DNA of 64,000 nt, taken from Actinomycetes bacterium. Its GTDB lineage: Bacteria; Actinomycetota; Acidimicrobiia; Acidimicrobiales; Acidimicrobiaceae. The notes beneath the pieces were generated by a model. The model was not told where the DNA came from and searched no databases. It saw nothing but the letters and a program-made list of their open reading frames with translations. This document shows, one piece after another, positions 17,875 to 27,310 of this stretch. The stretch's first letter is position 1. Each line of letters opens with the position of its first letter. The stretch covers positions 1-64,000 of the forward strand of contig JAKAZZ010000007.1 in the NCBI GenBank assembly GCA_021826315.1, written 5' to 3'. Both the position numbers and the translations under genes were made by a program.

Positions 17875-19476
17875 ATGAATGTTGAGTTAGTTCTAAGTGT
17901 TTTAGGCGATAGGGGAGTAGTCGAAGTTGCATCCGCTAAGGATGCAATTGCTGATACTTCAAATCCTGTCGACGTAGCGGCTGTACTTGCTACTGTATTT
18001 TCTCTCTCCGAGGACTTTCTTCTAGCTTCATTTGCCGAGATTCAAAGGGTACGCATCGTACCTTCAGATGTCGTCCTCTCCTCCAAGGTCGTTGAGAGGA
18101 TCGCATCGGCTGAATTGTTCAAGCGATTTTGGGTGATTCCATTTGAGGTTGCTAACTCCAAGTTACAGATTGCAACCATCGATCCTTATCGCCCCGAATT
18201 TGCCAAGGGACTTGAATCGGCACTTGGATATGGAGTCGAGCTCGTACAGATCTCATATCAAGAGATTATAAAAGTGGCTTCTACTCTCTTTGGAAATGAG
18301 GTGCAAGAGGCCTTTGTTGAGGCCAATCCAAAGAAAAAAATCGAAACGAAGGGACCAAAGCTCGCCTCTACAGCAAATATTGATTCATCGATTCCATCTA
18401 TCGCCGAGCTTCTGAGGATCGCAGCCTCCAAAAAGGCTTCGGACCTCCACCTTTCAGTGGGTACCCCTCCTACAATTCGAATCGACGGTCGCCTTGTGCG
18501 TTTAGATGAGTTTCCGAAGTTGTCGAACCAGAGCATTCGAGAGTTGGTATATTCGATCCTTACTGACAGCCAGCGCGATCGCTTTGAGGCAAACAAGGAG
18601 CTTGATGCTGCATATGGGGTAAGTGGCATCGGTAGATTTCGAGTCAACGTCTTGATGCAGCGAGCCAGTATCGGCGCCGTTATGCGTAGTATCCCCGACA
18701 AGATCGCTGCACTCGATACTTTGGGTCTGCCACCCGTAGTTAGTGCTTTCGCAAATATCCCAAGGGGCTTGATTCTTGTTACCGGCCCTACGGGATCCGG
18801 AAAGTCAACGACGCTAGCGTCGCTTATCGACTCAATTAACGCGAGTCGCGATTGCCACATAATGACAATTGAGGATCCAATCGAGTTCCTCCATAACCAT
18901 AAGCGAGCGGTAGTAAACCAGCGCGAGGTGGGCGAGGATACATTGAGCTTTTCTGATGCCCTTCGCCACGTATTGAGGCAAGATCCAGACGTAATCCTCG
19001 TTGGGGAGCTAAGGGATCATGAAACGATATCTATGGCTCTTACGGCTGCTGAGACTGGCCATGCGGTCTTTGCGTCGCTCCATACCCAAGACGCGCCACA
19101 GGCTATCGACAGAATCATCGACGTGTTTCCGAGTTATCAACAGTCGCAGATTCGCGTGCAGCTCGCCGCAAGCCTTCAAGGAGTTGTTACGCAACAGCTT
19201 TTGCCGAAGATATCTGGCGGTAGGACGGTAGCCGTCGAGGTCTTGGTGGTAACTCCAGCAGTGCGAAACCTCATTCGCGAAGCCAAAATCCATCAGGTCT
19301 ATTCGTCGATGCAGGCTGGTGGCGCATATGGAATGCAGACCATGGAGGCCTCGCTTGCCTCACTTGTTCGAAGTAAGGTCATCTCTCCCGAGGTTGCGGC
19401 AGCAGCCTCGTCGAATCCTGATGAGCTAAAGCGTCTCGTAACATCTATGCCCTCGGTGCAACGCAGGGGTGCTTAG
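17875..19476 (+). CDS. pilT: PilT-type retraction ATPase with GspE-N-like N-terminal extension
   Basis: The C-terminal ~350 residues are a PilT-type pilus retraction ATPase: SDLHLSVG at about 190, Walker A GPTGSGKSTT at about 303, Asp box VGELRDHETI, His box FASLHTQDA and the PilT signature AAETGHAV. The first ~170 residues are extra: SEDFLLASFAEIQRVRIVP followed by FWVIPFEVANSKLQIATIDP resembles the MshEN/GspE_N domain normally found on PilB rather than PilT. PilT proteins are usually about 340-370 residues; this one is 533. The zinc-binding CxxC pairs of PilB are absent, as expected for PilT. ATG start with AAGAGG just upstream; 28 bp after pilB. Confidence 0.9.
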   Translation: MNVELVLSVLGDRGVVEVASAKDAIADTSNPVDVAAVLATVFSLSEDFLLASFAEIQRVRIVPSDVVLSSKVVERIASAELFKRFWVIPFEVANSKLQIATIDPYRPEFAKGLESALGYGVELVQISYQEIIKVASTLFGNEVQEAFVEANPKKKIETKGPKLASTANIDSSIPSIAELLRIAASKKASDLHLSVGTPPTIRIDGRLVRLDEFPKLSNQSIRELVYSILTDSQRDRFEANKELDAAYGVSGIGRFRVNVLMQRASIGAVMRSIPDKIAALDTLGLPPVVSAFANIPRGLILVTGPTGSGKSTTLASLIDSINASRDCHIMTIEDPIEFLHNHKRAVVNQREVGEDTLSFSDALRHVLRQDPDVILVGELRDHETISMALTAAETGHAVFASLHTQDAPQAIDRIIDVFPSYQQSQIRVQLAASLQGVVTQQLLPKISGGRTVAVEVLVVTPAVRNLIREAKIHQVYSSMQAGGAYGMQTMEASLASLVRSKVISPEVAAAASSNPDELKRLVTSMPSVQRRGA

Positions 19477-19555
19477 TCACCAGCGGCTTTAGAAAAAAGT
19501 TTTCTCTGTCGATGTAGAAAGGGTGGGCAGACCCTAACAGAAGGGGCCAATAAAA

Positions 19556-20776
19556 GTGAAAACCTTTGAGTACCAGGCTAGAGATCGAAAGACCGGTTCC
19601 AAGATAAGTGGCGAGATCGAGGCGGAGAGTGAGTCTCGGGTACAAGAACGCTTGCGCGAGATGGGTTACCTTCCTATTCAAGTTCGACCAAAGGGCAGAG
19701 GGGGCCTCCAGGCAGATATTCGGATCCCCGGCCTTACGGACCGTGTAGGAGCCGACGACTTAGCTACATTTTCGCGACAATTTGCTACAATGATCGCCGC
19801 TGGCCTGCCGTTAGTTCGCTCCTTGGCAATCCTTTCAGGACAAGTAGAAAATAAGGCGCTAGCAGAAGCTTTGGTTCAAATACGTCAAGAGATCGAAAGA
19901 GGGCAGTCACTCTCAAATGCCATGGCATCCCACAAGAAGATCTTCGATCGCCTTTACATATCGATGATTCGTTCGGGCGAGGTGGGTGGAGTGCTCGATA
20001 AGGTCCTTCTTGACCTTGCGACCGCCCTTGAGAATGCAGCCTCCATTCGCCGTAAGATCAAATCCGCGATGACCTACCCTGTGGCAGTGTTGATTCTGGT
20101 TGTGTTGATTCTGACGGCAATGATGCTCTTCGTGATTCCGCAATTCAAGTCGATCTTTGCCTCTTTGAATGGAACGTTGCCGCTTCCTACACAGATCCTG
20201 TTGGACGTGTCTAATATCGTGGTCCACTACTTCCTGGAAGTAGTTGTGCTTGTGGGACTTGCCATCTTTGGGCTCGTTCGATATATCAAGACTCCAAGCG
20301 GCAGGGCGATCAAAGACCGTATCGTCTTGAAGGTTCCTATCTTTGGAAAATTGCTCCATAAAAGTGCTGTAGTGCGATTCTCGCGAACATTAGCTTCTCT
20401 GGTGCGATCTGGAGTTCCGTTACTAGAGGCCCTCGACATCACTAAGGGTACAGCTAATAACACGATGTTCGAGATAGCTATCGGTGAGATGCAAAACGGC
20501 GTCAAGCAAGGCATCTCTCTCTCGGCGACCATGGCGAGCCACTCAGTATTTCCACCGATGGTCGTCCAAATGGTAGCCGTCGGTGAAGAGACAGGCGAGG
20601 TCGATGGAATGCTCGAGAAGATCGGACAGTTCTACGCTGAGCAGGTTGAGGCTATGGTTGCATCGCTTTCATCGCTGTTGGAACCGGTGATGATTGTTGT
20701 TCTAGGTGGCGTCGTAGGTTCGATGGTTATCTCTTTGTACCTCCCGATGTTCAACGTCATCAAACTAATCCATTGA
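19556..20776 (+). CDS. pilC: Type IV pilus inner-membrane platform protein PilC
   Basis: Polytopic platform protein of the pilus/type II secretion family (406 residues). It begins with the typical MKTFEYQARDRKTG and has two T2SSF domains: the first with FSRQFATMIAAGLPLVRSL (about 65-85), the second with FSRTLASLVRSGVPLLEAL (about 275-295), and three hydrophobic segments near 170-195, 215-240 and 375-400. Both repeats keep the GE.G motif (RSGEVGG; VGEETGEVDG). The GTG start is supported by AAGGGG nine bases upstream. The last 12 bases overlap the convergent Nudix-regulator gene. Confidence 0.93.
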   Translation: MKTFEYQARDRKTGSKISGEIEAESESRVQERLREMGYLPIQVRPKGRGGLQADIRIPGLTDRVGADDLATFSRQFATMIAAGLPLVRSLAILSGQVENKALAEALVQIRQEIERGQSLSNAMASHKKIFDRLYISMIRSGEVGGVLDKVLLDLATALENAASIRRKIKSAMTYPVAVLILVVLILTAMMLFVIPQFKSIFASLNGTLPLPTQILLDVSNIVVHYFLEVVVLVGLAIFGLVRYIKTPSGRAIKDRIVLKVPIFGKLLHKSAVVRFSRTLASLVRSGVPLLEALDITKGTANNTMFEIAIGEMQNGVKQGISLSATMASHSVFPPMVVQMVAVGEETGEVDGMLEKIGQFYAEQVEAMVASLSSLLEPVMIVVLGGVVGSMVISLYLPMFNVIKLIH

Positions 20777-21517
20777 CTCTTCGTTGACTACGTGTTGACG
20801 CAAGATTGGCGGGTGAAGAAAGTTGGCGCTGCCCCTACGGTACAAGGTTGCAGGACGACCGCCTTTGCTGCTAGGAATTGCTGCCTTTCCGATTGCTTCA
20901 ACGAAACCTTGAGTTGATAGTATTTTGCGTCGAAAGTTTGCAATGTCTGGGGCTCTTCCCCAAACTGCCTCATAGACGTTGCGAACGTCCGCTAATGAGA
21001 ATGGTTCGTTGAGCAGCGCCGCTGCAAGGGTGGTGTACTCGAGCTTTGACCTTACCCTTTCAACGGCGTCTTTGATAATTTGGGCATGGTCGAAGGCTAG
21101 GTTGATCGACCCCGTTGACTTTGAAGATGGAAGGTTCAACTCGCTTACCTTGACCAAAGTTGCCGCACTAGCACCACCACCCGCGACGATCTTACCCACG
21201 GATGGTACGAGGGCTACGTGCGCTACAGAAATTACGCGCATTCGTGGGTCTCTGTCGCGGCGCCCATAGGTCCCAAGCTGTTCCAAGTGGCTCTTTTGAA
21301 GATCCACGCCAGTTTCAATTTGGAGTTCGCGGCGAGCGGCATCTTCAACGTCGTCTTTGATATCGACAAAACCACCAGGGAGCGCCCAGCTACCCGCAAA
21401 GGGATCTTCGGCACGTTTGATTAGAAGGATGCTTAAGCTTCCTTCCTTGATAGTGAAGATGGCTAAGTCGACTGTCAGTGCGAATTGAGCTTGATGTTCG
21501 TTTGACTTTAAAGGCAT
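20765..21517 (-). CDS. NrtR-like Nudix transcriptional regulator
   Basis: 250 residues: an N-terminal Nudix domain (about 10-140) and a C-terminal winged-helix region (about 165-250, with YTTLAAALL, LADVRNVYEAVWG, NFRRKIL and GRPATLYR). This is the layout of NrtR, the Nudix-related regulator of NAD metabolism that senses ADP-ribose or related ligands. The Nudix box is degenerate: the stretch after GGFVD reads IKDDVEDAARREL, then QIETGV, so the Glu of GX5E is Asp and the first Glu of the EE pair is Ile. Loss of catalytic residues suits a sensor rather than a hydrolase. NAD genes nadC, nadA and nadB lie about 23 kb away in this window, which makes that pathway a plausible target; direct evidence is lacking. 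Confidence 0.8.
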   Translation of the reverse strand: MPLKSNEHQAQFALTVDLAIFTIKEGSLSILLIKRAEDPFAGSWALPGGFVDIKDDVEDAARRELQIETGVDLQKSHLEQLGTYGRRDRDPRMRVISVAHVALVPSVGKIVAGGGASAATLVKVSELNLPSSKSTGSINLAFDHAQIIKDAVERVRSKLEYTTLAAALLNEPFSLADVRNVYEAVWGRAPDIANFRRKILSTQGFVEAIGKAAIPSSKGGRPATLYRRGSANFLHPPILRQHVVNEESMD

Positions 21518-21574
21518 TGCGATCTTTGTAAATAACTTTTTCTACTGATCGTAGACGGCATGTACATTTTGAAT

Positions 21575-21590
21575 AGTTGCTTTAGCAACT
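21575..21590. promoter_or_regulatory. Palindrome AGTTGCTTTAGCAACT in the regulator's upstream region
   Basis: A perfect 6-bp inverted repeat (AGTTGC / GCAACT, 4-bp centre) lies 58 bp upstream of the NrtR-like gene and about 150 bp upstream of the divergent DsbA-like gene. Position and symmetry suit an operator of the regulator. A short T-rich stretch follows on the plus strand, so a small terminator-like hairpin is the alternative reading. Confidence 0.35.
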
Positions 21591-21737
21591 TTTATTGTTC
21601 AAAGCAAACCCTCAGTGACTGATTTCACACCGCGACACCTGGTTACAATGCAATTCCCAGCAACCGAAATTTAGAGGAGCTCTTAGGAGTTTAGGCTGTT
21701 TGAAGAGTTGTGGTTGAGAAAGTTGTGGTAACTAAAC

Positions 21738-22394
21738 GTGGTAAATGTAGAGGTCTTTCTTGATATCCTTTGTCCTTGGTGCTTCGTCGGCCGTCGTCGA
21801 TTAAAGAGCGCAATTGAACAATTCGAAGGCCAAGTGAACGTGAACTATCGTGCCTTTGAGCTCGATGCGAACGCGCCTATTCACAAAGGCATGAAGATCG
21901 ACGAACTACTTGCTAAAAAGTATCGAGTTTCGATCGATCAGGCGCGTGAGATGAATGGCCGTTTATCGACGATCGGAGACCAAGAAGGGATAGCTTTTGA
22001 CTTTAGTGAAATGAAGTCGACTAACTCTTTCGACGCGCTCTCGATGATGAAGTTTCTTCAGAGCAAGGGCTTTGCGGATCAATACCTAGACAGGGTAATG
22101 AACGGATACTTTGAATCGGGTGCTCTGATTTCAGATCGCAACTACCTTATTGATCTTGCAACCCTTTTCGTTGAGGATGATGAATCTTTTAGCAGCGATG
22201 ACATCTTTGGTGAGGAGAATTTTGGTGCTGAGGTCCGCAACGACGAGGCATATGCGAACGAACTTGGGGTTACGGGAGTACCGTTCTACCTCTTCGAATC
22301 CAAATACGTCATATCCGGAGCTCAAGAGTCGGCGACTTTTTTATCTGCACTTAGAAAGGTTGCAGAGCTAAAGGCGGGGACATCTTCCAATTAG
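21738..22394 (+). CDS. DsbA/FrnE-family thiol oxidoreductase
   Basis: 218-residue protein of the DsbA family, FrnE-like subgroup. Thioredoxin-fold start MVNVEVFLDILCPWCFVGRRRL contains the CPWC active site at residues 12-15; an all-helical insert follows, and the cis-Pro loop is GVTGVPFYLFESKYVISGAQ. There is no signal peptide, so it is probably cytoplasmic, as in FrnE proteins. Its substrate is unknown. GTG start at 21738; no strong ribosome-binding site is visible. It is divergent from the NrtR-like gene and 62 bp ahead of an acyl-CoA dehydrogenase. Confidence 0.85.
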   Translation: MVNVEVFLDILCPWCFVGRRRLKSAIEQFEGQVNVNYRAFELDANAPIHKGMKIDELLAKKYRVSIDQAREMNGRLSTIGDQEGIAFDFSEMKSTNSFDALSMMKFLQSKGFADQYLDRVMNGYFESGALISDRNYLIDLATLFVEDDESFSSDDIFGEENFGAEVRNDEAYANELGVTGVPFYLFESKYVISGAQESATFLSALRKVAELKAGTSSN

Positions 22395-22456
22395 CCCCAC
22401 GCCGTCCTAAAACTTTCGATAGTTTATGAACGATAGAACGTCGTTAGGAGGACGGA

Positions 22457-23665
22457 TTGGATTTTGAATTCAGCGAAAAGTCGAAAGGGCTTCAGGCGAG
22501 GCTAAAGGATTTTATGGAGTCAGAGGTGATTCCGGGCGAGGCCGTCTATGAAGAACAGATGGCTGAGTCTGGTGATCTTCACTTTCATCCACAGATAATT
22601 GAGGATCTAAAGGCGAAGGCTAGAGGCCTTGGCTTGTGGAACCTATTTCTACCACATAAGACCGAGTGGACGGATGGACTCTCCAACCTTGATTACGCTC
22701 CGTTGGCTGAGATTGCGGGTATGAGCCATCTTGGCCCAGAGGTGATCAACTGCTCCGCGCCAGACACTGGCAACATGGAGATCCTTACGATGTTTGGTAC
22801 AGAGACCCAAAAAGAGCAGTGGCTCCGTCCTCTTTTGAATGGCGAGATTAGATCCTGCTTTTCGATGACGGAACCCGCCGTTGCATCCTCTGATGCAACG
22901 AACATCGAATGTTCCATCGTTCGTGATGGTAATGAGTATGTCATAAATGGACGCAAATGGTGGTCGTCCGGTGCGATATCGTCGCGATGCAAGATCGCTA
23001 TCGTCATGGGGAAGACGGACCCCACGGCGCAAACTTATCGCCAGCAGTCGATGATCTTGGTTCCACTCGATGCTCCCGGTGTAAAGATCGTACGGGACCT
23101 TTCAGTCTTTGGTTACGTCGACAGAGAGGGTCACGGAGAGATTCTCTACGATAACGTACGCGTTCCGGTAGAGAACCTTTTGGGTGAAGAGGGCGGCGGT
23201 TTCGCTATTGCTCAAGCACGTTTGGGACCTGGGAGAATTCACCACACAATGCGTTCGATTGGCGCTGCCGAGAGAGCCTTAGCATTGATGTGCCAGAGAG
23301 CGAGGCAGCGTGTTGCATTCGGCAAGACTCTAGCAGAGCAAGGAGTGGTTCAAACTTGGATCGCTGACTCTCGGATTGAAATTGACCAAGCTCGCCTGTT
23401 GACTTTTTATGCAGCCTATTTGATGGATACCGTTGGCAACAAAGGTGCGCGAACTGAAATCTCGGAGATCAAAGTAGTTGCGCCAAATGTTGCACTGCGC
23501 GTTATCGATCGAGCTATTCAGGTCTATGGTGCAGCTGGCGTTAGCCCCGATACGCCGTTGGCGAGGATGTACGCAGGGCAAAGAACACTCCGACTAGCCG
23601 ATGGTCCAGATGAGGTCCACCGTATGACTATTGCCCGGCGTGAACTGCGAAAGTACGAGGGATAG
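22457..23665 (+). CDS. Acyl-CoA dehydrogenase (ACAD10/11-like)
   Basis: FAD-dependent acyl-CoA dehydrogenase of 402 residues. FAD/substrate motifs [18 protein letters not shown] and [10 protein letters not shown] are present; the C-terminal half has [37 protein letters not shown] and ends with [20 protein letters not shown], a signature of the ACAD10/11-like group that often acts on long or 4-hydroxy acyl-CoAs. The TTG start is well supported by AGGAGG at 22446-22451. The substrate cannot be named. A second, different acyl-CoA dehydrogenase lies at 27311. Confidence 0.9.
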   Translation: MDFEFSEKSKGLQARLKDFMESEVIPGEAVYEEQMAESGDLHFHPQIIEDLKAKARGLGLWNLFLPHKTEWTDGLSNLDYAPLAEIAGMSHLGPEVINCSAPDTGNMEILTMFGTETQKEQWLRPLLNGEIRSCFSMTEPAVASSDATNIECSIVRDGNEYVINGRKWWSSGAISSRCKIAIVMGKTDPTAQTYRQQSMILVPLDAPGVKIVRDLSVFGYVDREGHGEILYDNVRVPVENLLGEEGGGFAIAQARLGPGRIHHTMRSIGAAERALALMCQRARQRVAFGKTLAEQGVVQTWIADSRIEIDQARLLTFYAAYLMDTVGNKGARTEISEIKVVAPNVALRVIDRAIQVYGAAGVSPDTPLARMYAGQRTLRLADGPDEVHRMTIARRELRKYEG

Positions 23666-23759
23666 TCGCCAGAGGGGCGACGGAAAATATCTCACCGCCA
23701 TTCAAAACTTCTATGATATTGGCTAGTACTTTTATTTAGTCGATTGGGATGGTCTAAGA

Positions 23760-24881
23760 ATGGCGGGAGATCTTCAGGGAAGGGATCGGGTCGAGAAACT
23801 TAATCTTGACCCGGCCAACTCGAATGAGAGAGTTTCAAAGTATCTCGTCGATAAAGTTGAAAATCCAAAAGTCAAAAGTGATGCCGAACGATTTATCGAA
23901 GAGGCAAGGACGCGCATAGAGAGCCGTGTCGCTGAACTCAAATCAAGCGGCAAGTTTCCAGCGTCGAAGATCGACCGCATGAATCGCATCTACCACCAGC
24001 TCTTGCCCAAAGGAACGGGGAAGTATGTGGGAGATTTCGAGGCAGCATACAAGCTCACGGATCGCGTTGCTTTCATGGACGTTGACGTTCCGACGGAGAG
24101 CCGGAAGCCGGTCGTAGGCCTAGTTAAAAAGGTTCTACGCCTTTCGATGGCTTGGTATCTAACCTACCTAGCCCAGCAGTTCAATAACTTTACCTCCAAT
24201 CTGATGAGGTTACTTACTATCTTCGACGGGCGCCTTAGTCGCATGGAGACCGAACTTGATCGTCGTTCGTTTCCTCCGCTCGACCTTTTGGGTGAGACGG
24301 TTTCAATAAAAGTTGCTGACAGTGCAGTAGAGATCGTTTTATCCTTGGTCGGCGATATCTCGGGTCGCATCTGCCACTTGGAGTCGGGAAATGGAAGCGT
24401 TGCCAAGGCTCTTGGATCAAAGGGTTGTAACGTCTACTGCGTTGAAACGCGTCATCGATTCATAGATGAAGTTGAATTGGCGGGCATTGAAGTAGTAATT
24501 GATCAGCCGATCCGGCACCTAAATACGGTCAAAGAGGGTTCCCTTGCAGCATTAGTTGTAAGTGGTGTCGTCGACAGAGCTTCCAATAGCGACCGAGTTG
24601 ACCTCCTGCAAAATTGCGCTACCGTTTTAGAGCCAGGGGCAAGGTTGGTACTTTTGCTAGCTTCGCCAGCTTTGTTCGATGAGCCAGTCAACCATCTAGA
24701 GCACGACCTATCGTCCGGTCGACCGCTCGCAGTTGAGACGTGGACCTTCCTCCTAGATCTTTTGGGTTTTGACGAAGTCGAGCTCTTTGAGCTACCTGAT
24801 TCAATCGGTTTCGTCGTAACAGGATCGAGGCGTTTAGTTGGTTTGTCTTCCAACTCCGATGGCGAGGTAGCAAAAGGTTAA
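23760..24881 (+). CDS. Methyltransferase-like protein beside two glycosyltransferases
   Basis: 373 residues. The N-terminal half (1-190) is charged and helical, with a hydrophobic stretch around 118-135 (VLRLSMAWYLTYLAQQF). The C-terminal half (about 180-350) has a Rossmann-type core like class I SAM methyltransferases: ICHLESGNGSVAKAL takes the place of the usual D.GCG.G loop, then GCNVYCVETR and LAALVVSGVVDR. The glycine loop is weak, so enzyme activity is uncertain. Its TAA overlaps by one base the ATG of the following glycosyltransferase. The context suggests a role in decorating or building a surface glycan. Confidence 0.6.
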   Translation: MAGDLQGRDRVEKLNLDPANSNERVSKYLVDKVENPKVKSDAERFIEEARTRIESRVAELKSSGKFPASKIDRMNRIYHQLLPKGTGKYVGDFEAAYKLTDRVAFMDVDVPTESRKPVVGLVKKVLRLSMAWYLTYLAQQFNNFTSNLMRLLTIFDGRLSRMETELDRRSFPPLDLLGETVSIKVADSAVEIVLSLVGDISGRICHLESGNGSVAKALGSKGCNVYCVETRHRFIDEVELAGIEVVIDQPIRHLNTVKEGSLAALVVSGVVDRASNSDRVDLLQNCATVLEPGARLVLLLASPALFDEPVNHLEHDLSSGRPLAVETWTFLLDLLGFDEVELFELPDSIGFVVTGSRRLVGLSSNSDGEVAKG

Positions 24882-26008
24882 TGCCAGCTATACACCACTT
24901 CATACCGACCATTTCGGACGGCGATGGAACTTCCAACTGCGTGCTTTCTATGCAATTGAGGATGCGGGAGTTAGGCGTGGACTCTGAGATCTTCGTCATC
25001 GAAGATCTATCTAAGCGATCCCTCCCCAGTTACCTTGACTACAAGGGCAATAGCGACGATATTCTGATTTACCACCTCGCGACCGCGTCACCTATGCCTC
25101 GTTACCTCGCTGGATTAGAAAATCCGATAGCAGTGATGTATCAAAATGTTACCCCAGCACATTACTTTGCTGACTTTGATCCATTGGCTGGACAGATACA
25201 AGAGCATGCAAAGGCGGATCTTGATTTTCTAGCGACAAGAGCTATAGCTGGTATCGCGCCCTCAAGATTCAACGCTCAAGATCTCTTCGAAGCAGGGTTT
25301 TCTGAAGTCCTCCATGCCCCGATCGTCTTTAATCCTGAAGATTTCATGGTAGAAGGTGATCCGGAAGCCGACAAGATGTTGTGGAACCTTGGTGAAAGAG
25401 GCTTTTCCAATTGGGTCTTCATAGGCAGGTTGGTCCCAAACAAGGCACAAGAGAAGCTAATCATGACTCTAGCTGTGCACAGGGAGATCTTTGGTGATAG
25501 CGCTTATCTCCATCTTGTCGGCAGACCGTCTTACAAGGGCTATGTCAAGGCGCTCTTTGATTTAGCTAAAGAACTTGGAGTCGACGATCGTCTTAACATT
25601 ACCTTTGGGGTATCCACAAGTGCACTGTCGTCGTTCTACTCCATGAGCGACCTCTTCATCTCAACCTCCGAACATGAGGGGTTTTGCATGCCTTTAGTGG
25701 AGGCGATGTACAATCGACTCCCCGTTTTAGCGGTCGACTCTAGTGCAGTTGGGGAGACCCTTGGTGGAGGGGGGATTTGCCTCGATACCTTTGACCCACG
25801 CCAACTCGCTGCGTACGCCCATGAGATATGCTCCCTTCCGTCAATGGCTCAAAGCCTTAGGGAAAGGGCGAGATTGCGCCTCGATGAGATCGGCGCGAAG
25901 GCCACCGTTCCGCAATTGGATGTCGCGATTAGAAGGCTTTTGGAGGTAGCGGGCATCCCCTTCGACCTGCCAACGGACAGGCCTTCAAAACTTGTCGTAT
26001 CCAGTTAG
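24881..26008 (+). CDS. Glycosyltransferase, GT4 type
   Basis: 375-residue retaining glycosyltransferase with GT-B fold. The N-terminal half shows FIPTISDGDGTSNCVLSMQ; the C-terminal nucleotide-sugar domain begins NWVFIGRLVPNKAQEKLI and carries ISTSEHEGFCMPLVEAM, the E-x7-E donor-binding motif of GT4. No signal peptide or membrane segment, so it is cytosolic or peripheral. It overlaps the upstream methyltransferase-like gene by one base and is 30 bp ahead of another glycosyltransferase. Acceptor and sugar are unknown. Confidence 0.88.
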   Translation: MPAIHHFIPTISDGDGTSNCVLSMQLRMRELGVDSEIFVIEDLSKRSLPSYLDYKGNSDDILIYHLATASPMPRYLAGLENPIAVMYQNVTPAHYFADFDPLAGQIQEHAKADLDFLATRAIAGIAPSRFNAQDLFEAGFSEVLHAPIVFNPEDFMVEGDPEADKMLWNLGERGFSNWVFIGRLVPNKAQEKLIMTLAVHREIFGDSAYLHLVGRPSYKGYVKALFDLAKELGVDDRLNITFGVSTSALSSFYSMSDLFISTSEHEGFCMPLVEAMYNRLPVLAVDSSAVGETLGGGGICLDTFDPRQLAAYAHEICSLPSMAQSLRERARLRLDEIGAKATVPQLDVAIRRLLEVAGIPFDLPTDRPSKLVVSS

Positions 26009-26038
26009 TGGCTGTACAGCGATAAGGAATCTGATCAT

Positions 26039-27226
26039 TTGACTTCTATAACATACATTGTCCCTCGCTACGGTGACGAGGTGGTTGGAGGGGCAGAGAG
26101 CGCAGCCCGTACCTTAGCGGAGGCTCTAGCCCAAGCGGACGTTGATGTTCGCGTCTTGACGACAACTGCTCGCGACTACTCAACTTGGGCACCCTACTAC
26201 TCAGTTGGCGAGAGTGTGATAAATGGTGTGCGCGTTAGGCGATTTGATGTCGATCGTGAGAGGCCATCTAACTTCGACCGGCACTATCGAAGAGTTCTTT
26301 CTCATCCGCAATCTGCGGATTTAGAGGAATCAAAGGCATTGATATGGGATCAAGGCCCAGATTCGCGTGAATTGCTCGATGCTATTGCGAAGTTAGAAGA
26401 GGGGGTAGTGGTGTTTTATCCCTACCTTTACCTTCCAACGGTCGAAGGGGTAATGCGGACCGCTTTGCCGAAGATAATGCACCCAGCTGCGCACGATGAG
26501 CCGATAATCGATCTGCCAATCTTCGCAAATGTCTTTACGGCAGTTGATGGCATCGTCTATCAAACGCGAGCGGAGCGTAGCTTCGTTGAACGGCGCTTCA
26601 AGGTTGGGCATATTCCCTCTGTTGACCTTGGAATGGGCGTAAACGAAGTCACTCCAGTCGAGGAGGTGGTTAGTGGCCGAGTTAGAGAGGTCGCCGCAAA
26701 TCGATTCATCTTGATTCTAGGTCGTGTTGACAGAATGAAGGGCTCTCAAATGGCCTCCTCCTTCTTTACGAATGCACTCGAAAACCTTCCATCTGACCTT
26801 AGGTTGGTATTTGCTGGTCCGATCGGAGAAGGGTTTGAAGTTGGGGAGCGAGTTACCCTACTTGATCGAGTGAGTGAGGCTGAGAGACAGTTTTTGCTGC
26901 AGAATTGTCTATTTTTGCTGTCACCCTCTTTCCAAGAGTCATTTGGGTTGGTTATCCTCGAGGCTTGGCAATTTGGAAAGGCAGTTCTTGTGAATAAGGG
27001 GTGTGAAGCCACGAGTGAACTCGTGGTTCAAAGCGGTGGTGGAGCTCTCTTCGATGACTATCAATCTTTTGTAGCTGCAATCTCAGTCCTCGCCGATGGT
27101 GACGTCCTTCGGGATCGGTTAGGTGGCATAGGTAAGGCATACGGCGAGAGGCGTTACGGTCTAGATCGCGTTATTGAACGCTATGTGGCCTTTGTCAACA
27201 ACATCGCCCAAACTCGGCGAGATTAG
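26039..27226 (+). CDS. Glycosyltransferase, GT4 type
   Basis: 395-residue GT-B glycosyltransferase. The N terminus reads YIVPRYGDEVVGGAESAARTLAEAL, as in many actinobacterial GT4 enzymes working on surface polysaccharides; the donor domain has FILILGRVDRMKGS and LSPSFQESFGLVILEAWQ with the E-x7-E motif. TTG start at 26039 has no clear ribosome-binding site. It ends the methyltransferase-glycosyltransferase-glycosyltransferase unit. The product is unknown. Confidence 0.88.
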   Translation: MTSITYIVPRYGDEVVGGAESAARTLAEALAQADVDVRVLTTTARDYSTWAPYYSVGESVINGVRVRRFDVDRERPSNFDRHYRRVLSHPQSADLEESKALIWDQGPDSRELLDAIAKLEEGVVVFYPYLYLPTVEGVMRTALPKIMHPAAHDEPIIDLPIFANVFTAVDGIVYQTRAERSFVERRFKVGHIPSVDLGMGVNEVTPVEEVVSGRVREVAANRFILILGRVDRMKGSQMASSFFTNALENLPSDLRLVFAGPIGEGFEVGERVTLLDRVSEAERQFLLQNCLFLLSPSFQESFGLVILEAWQFGKAVLVNKGCEATSELVVQSGGGALFDDYQSFVAAISVLADGDVLRDRLGGIGKAYGERRYGLDRVIERYVAFVNNIAQTRRD

Positions 27227-27310
27227 TTAGTTATTTGCCGTGCAAAAGGTCCGCGGTTGGGTAAGGATGTTCAAAAGAATAGAGTCCTCCTTTGAAAGCG
27301 GTCTTGGTAT

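Noticed and set aside
22420-22445. CGATAG direct repeats upstream of the first acyl-CoA dehydrogenase
   Set aside because: Two short copies 14 bp apart are not enough to support an operator for a fatty-acid regulator.
23667-23683. Small hairpin GTCGCC / GGCGAC after the first acyl-CoA dehydrogenase
   Set aside because: Only 6 bp and no T-run follows, so I do not call a terminator.
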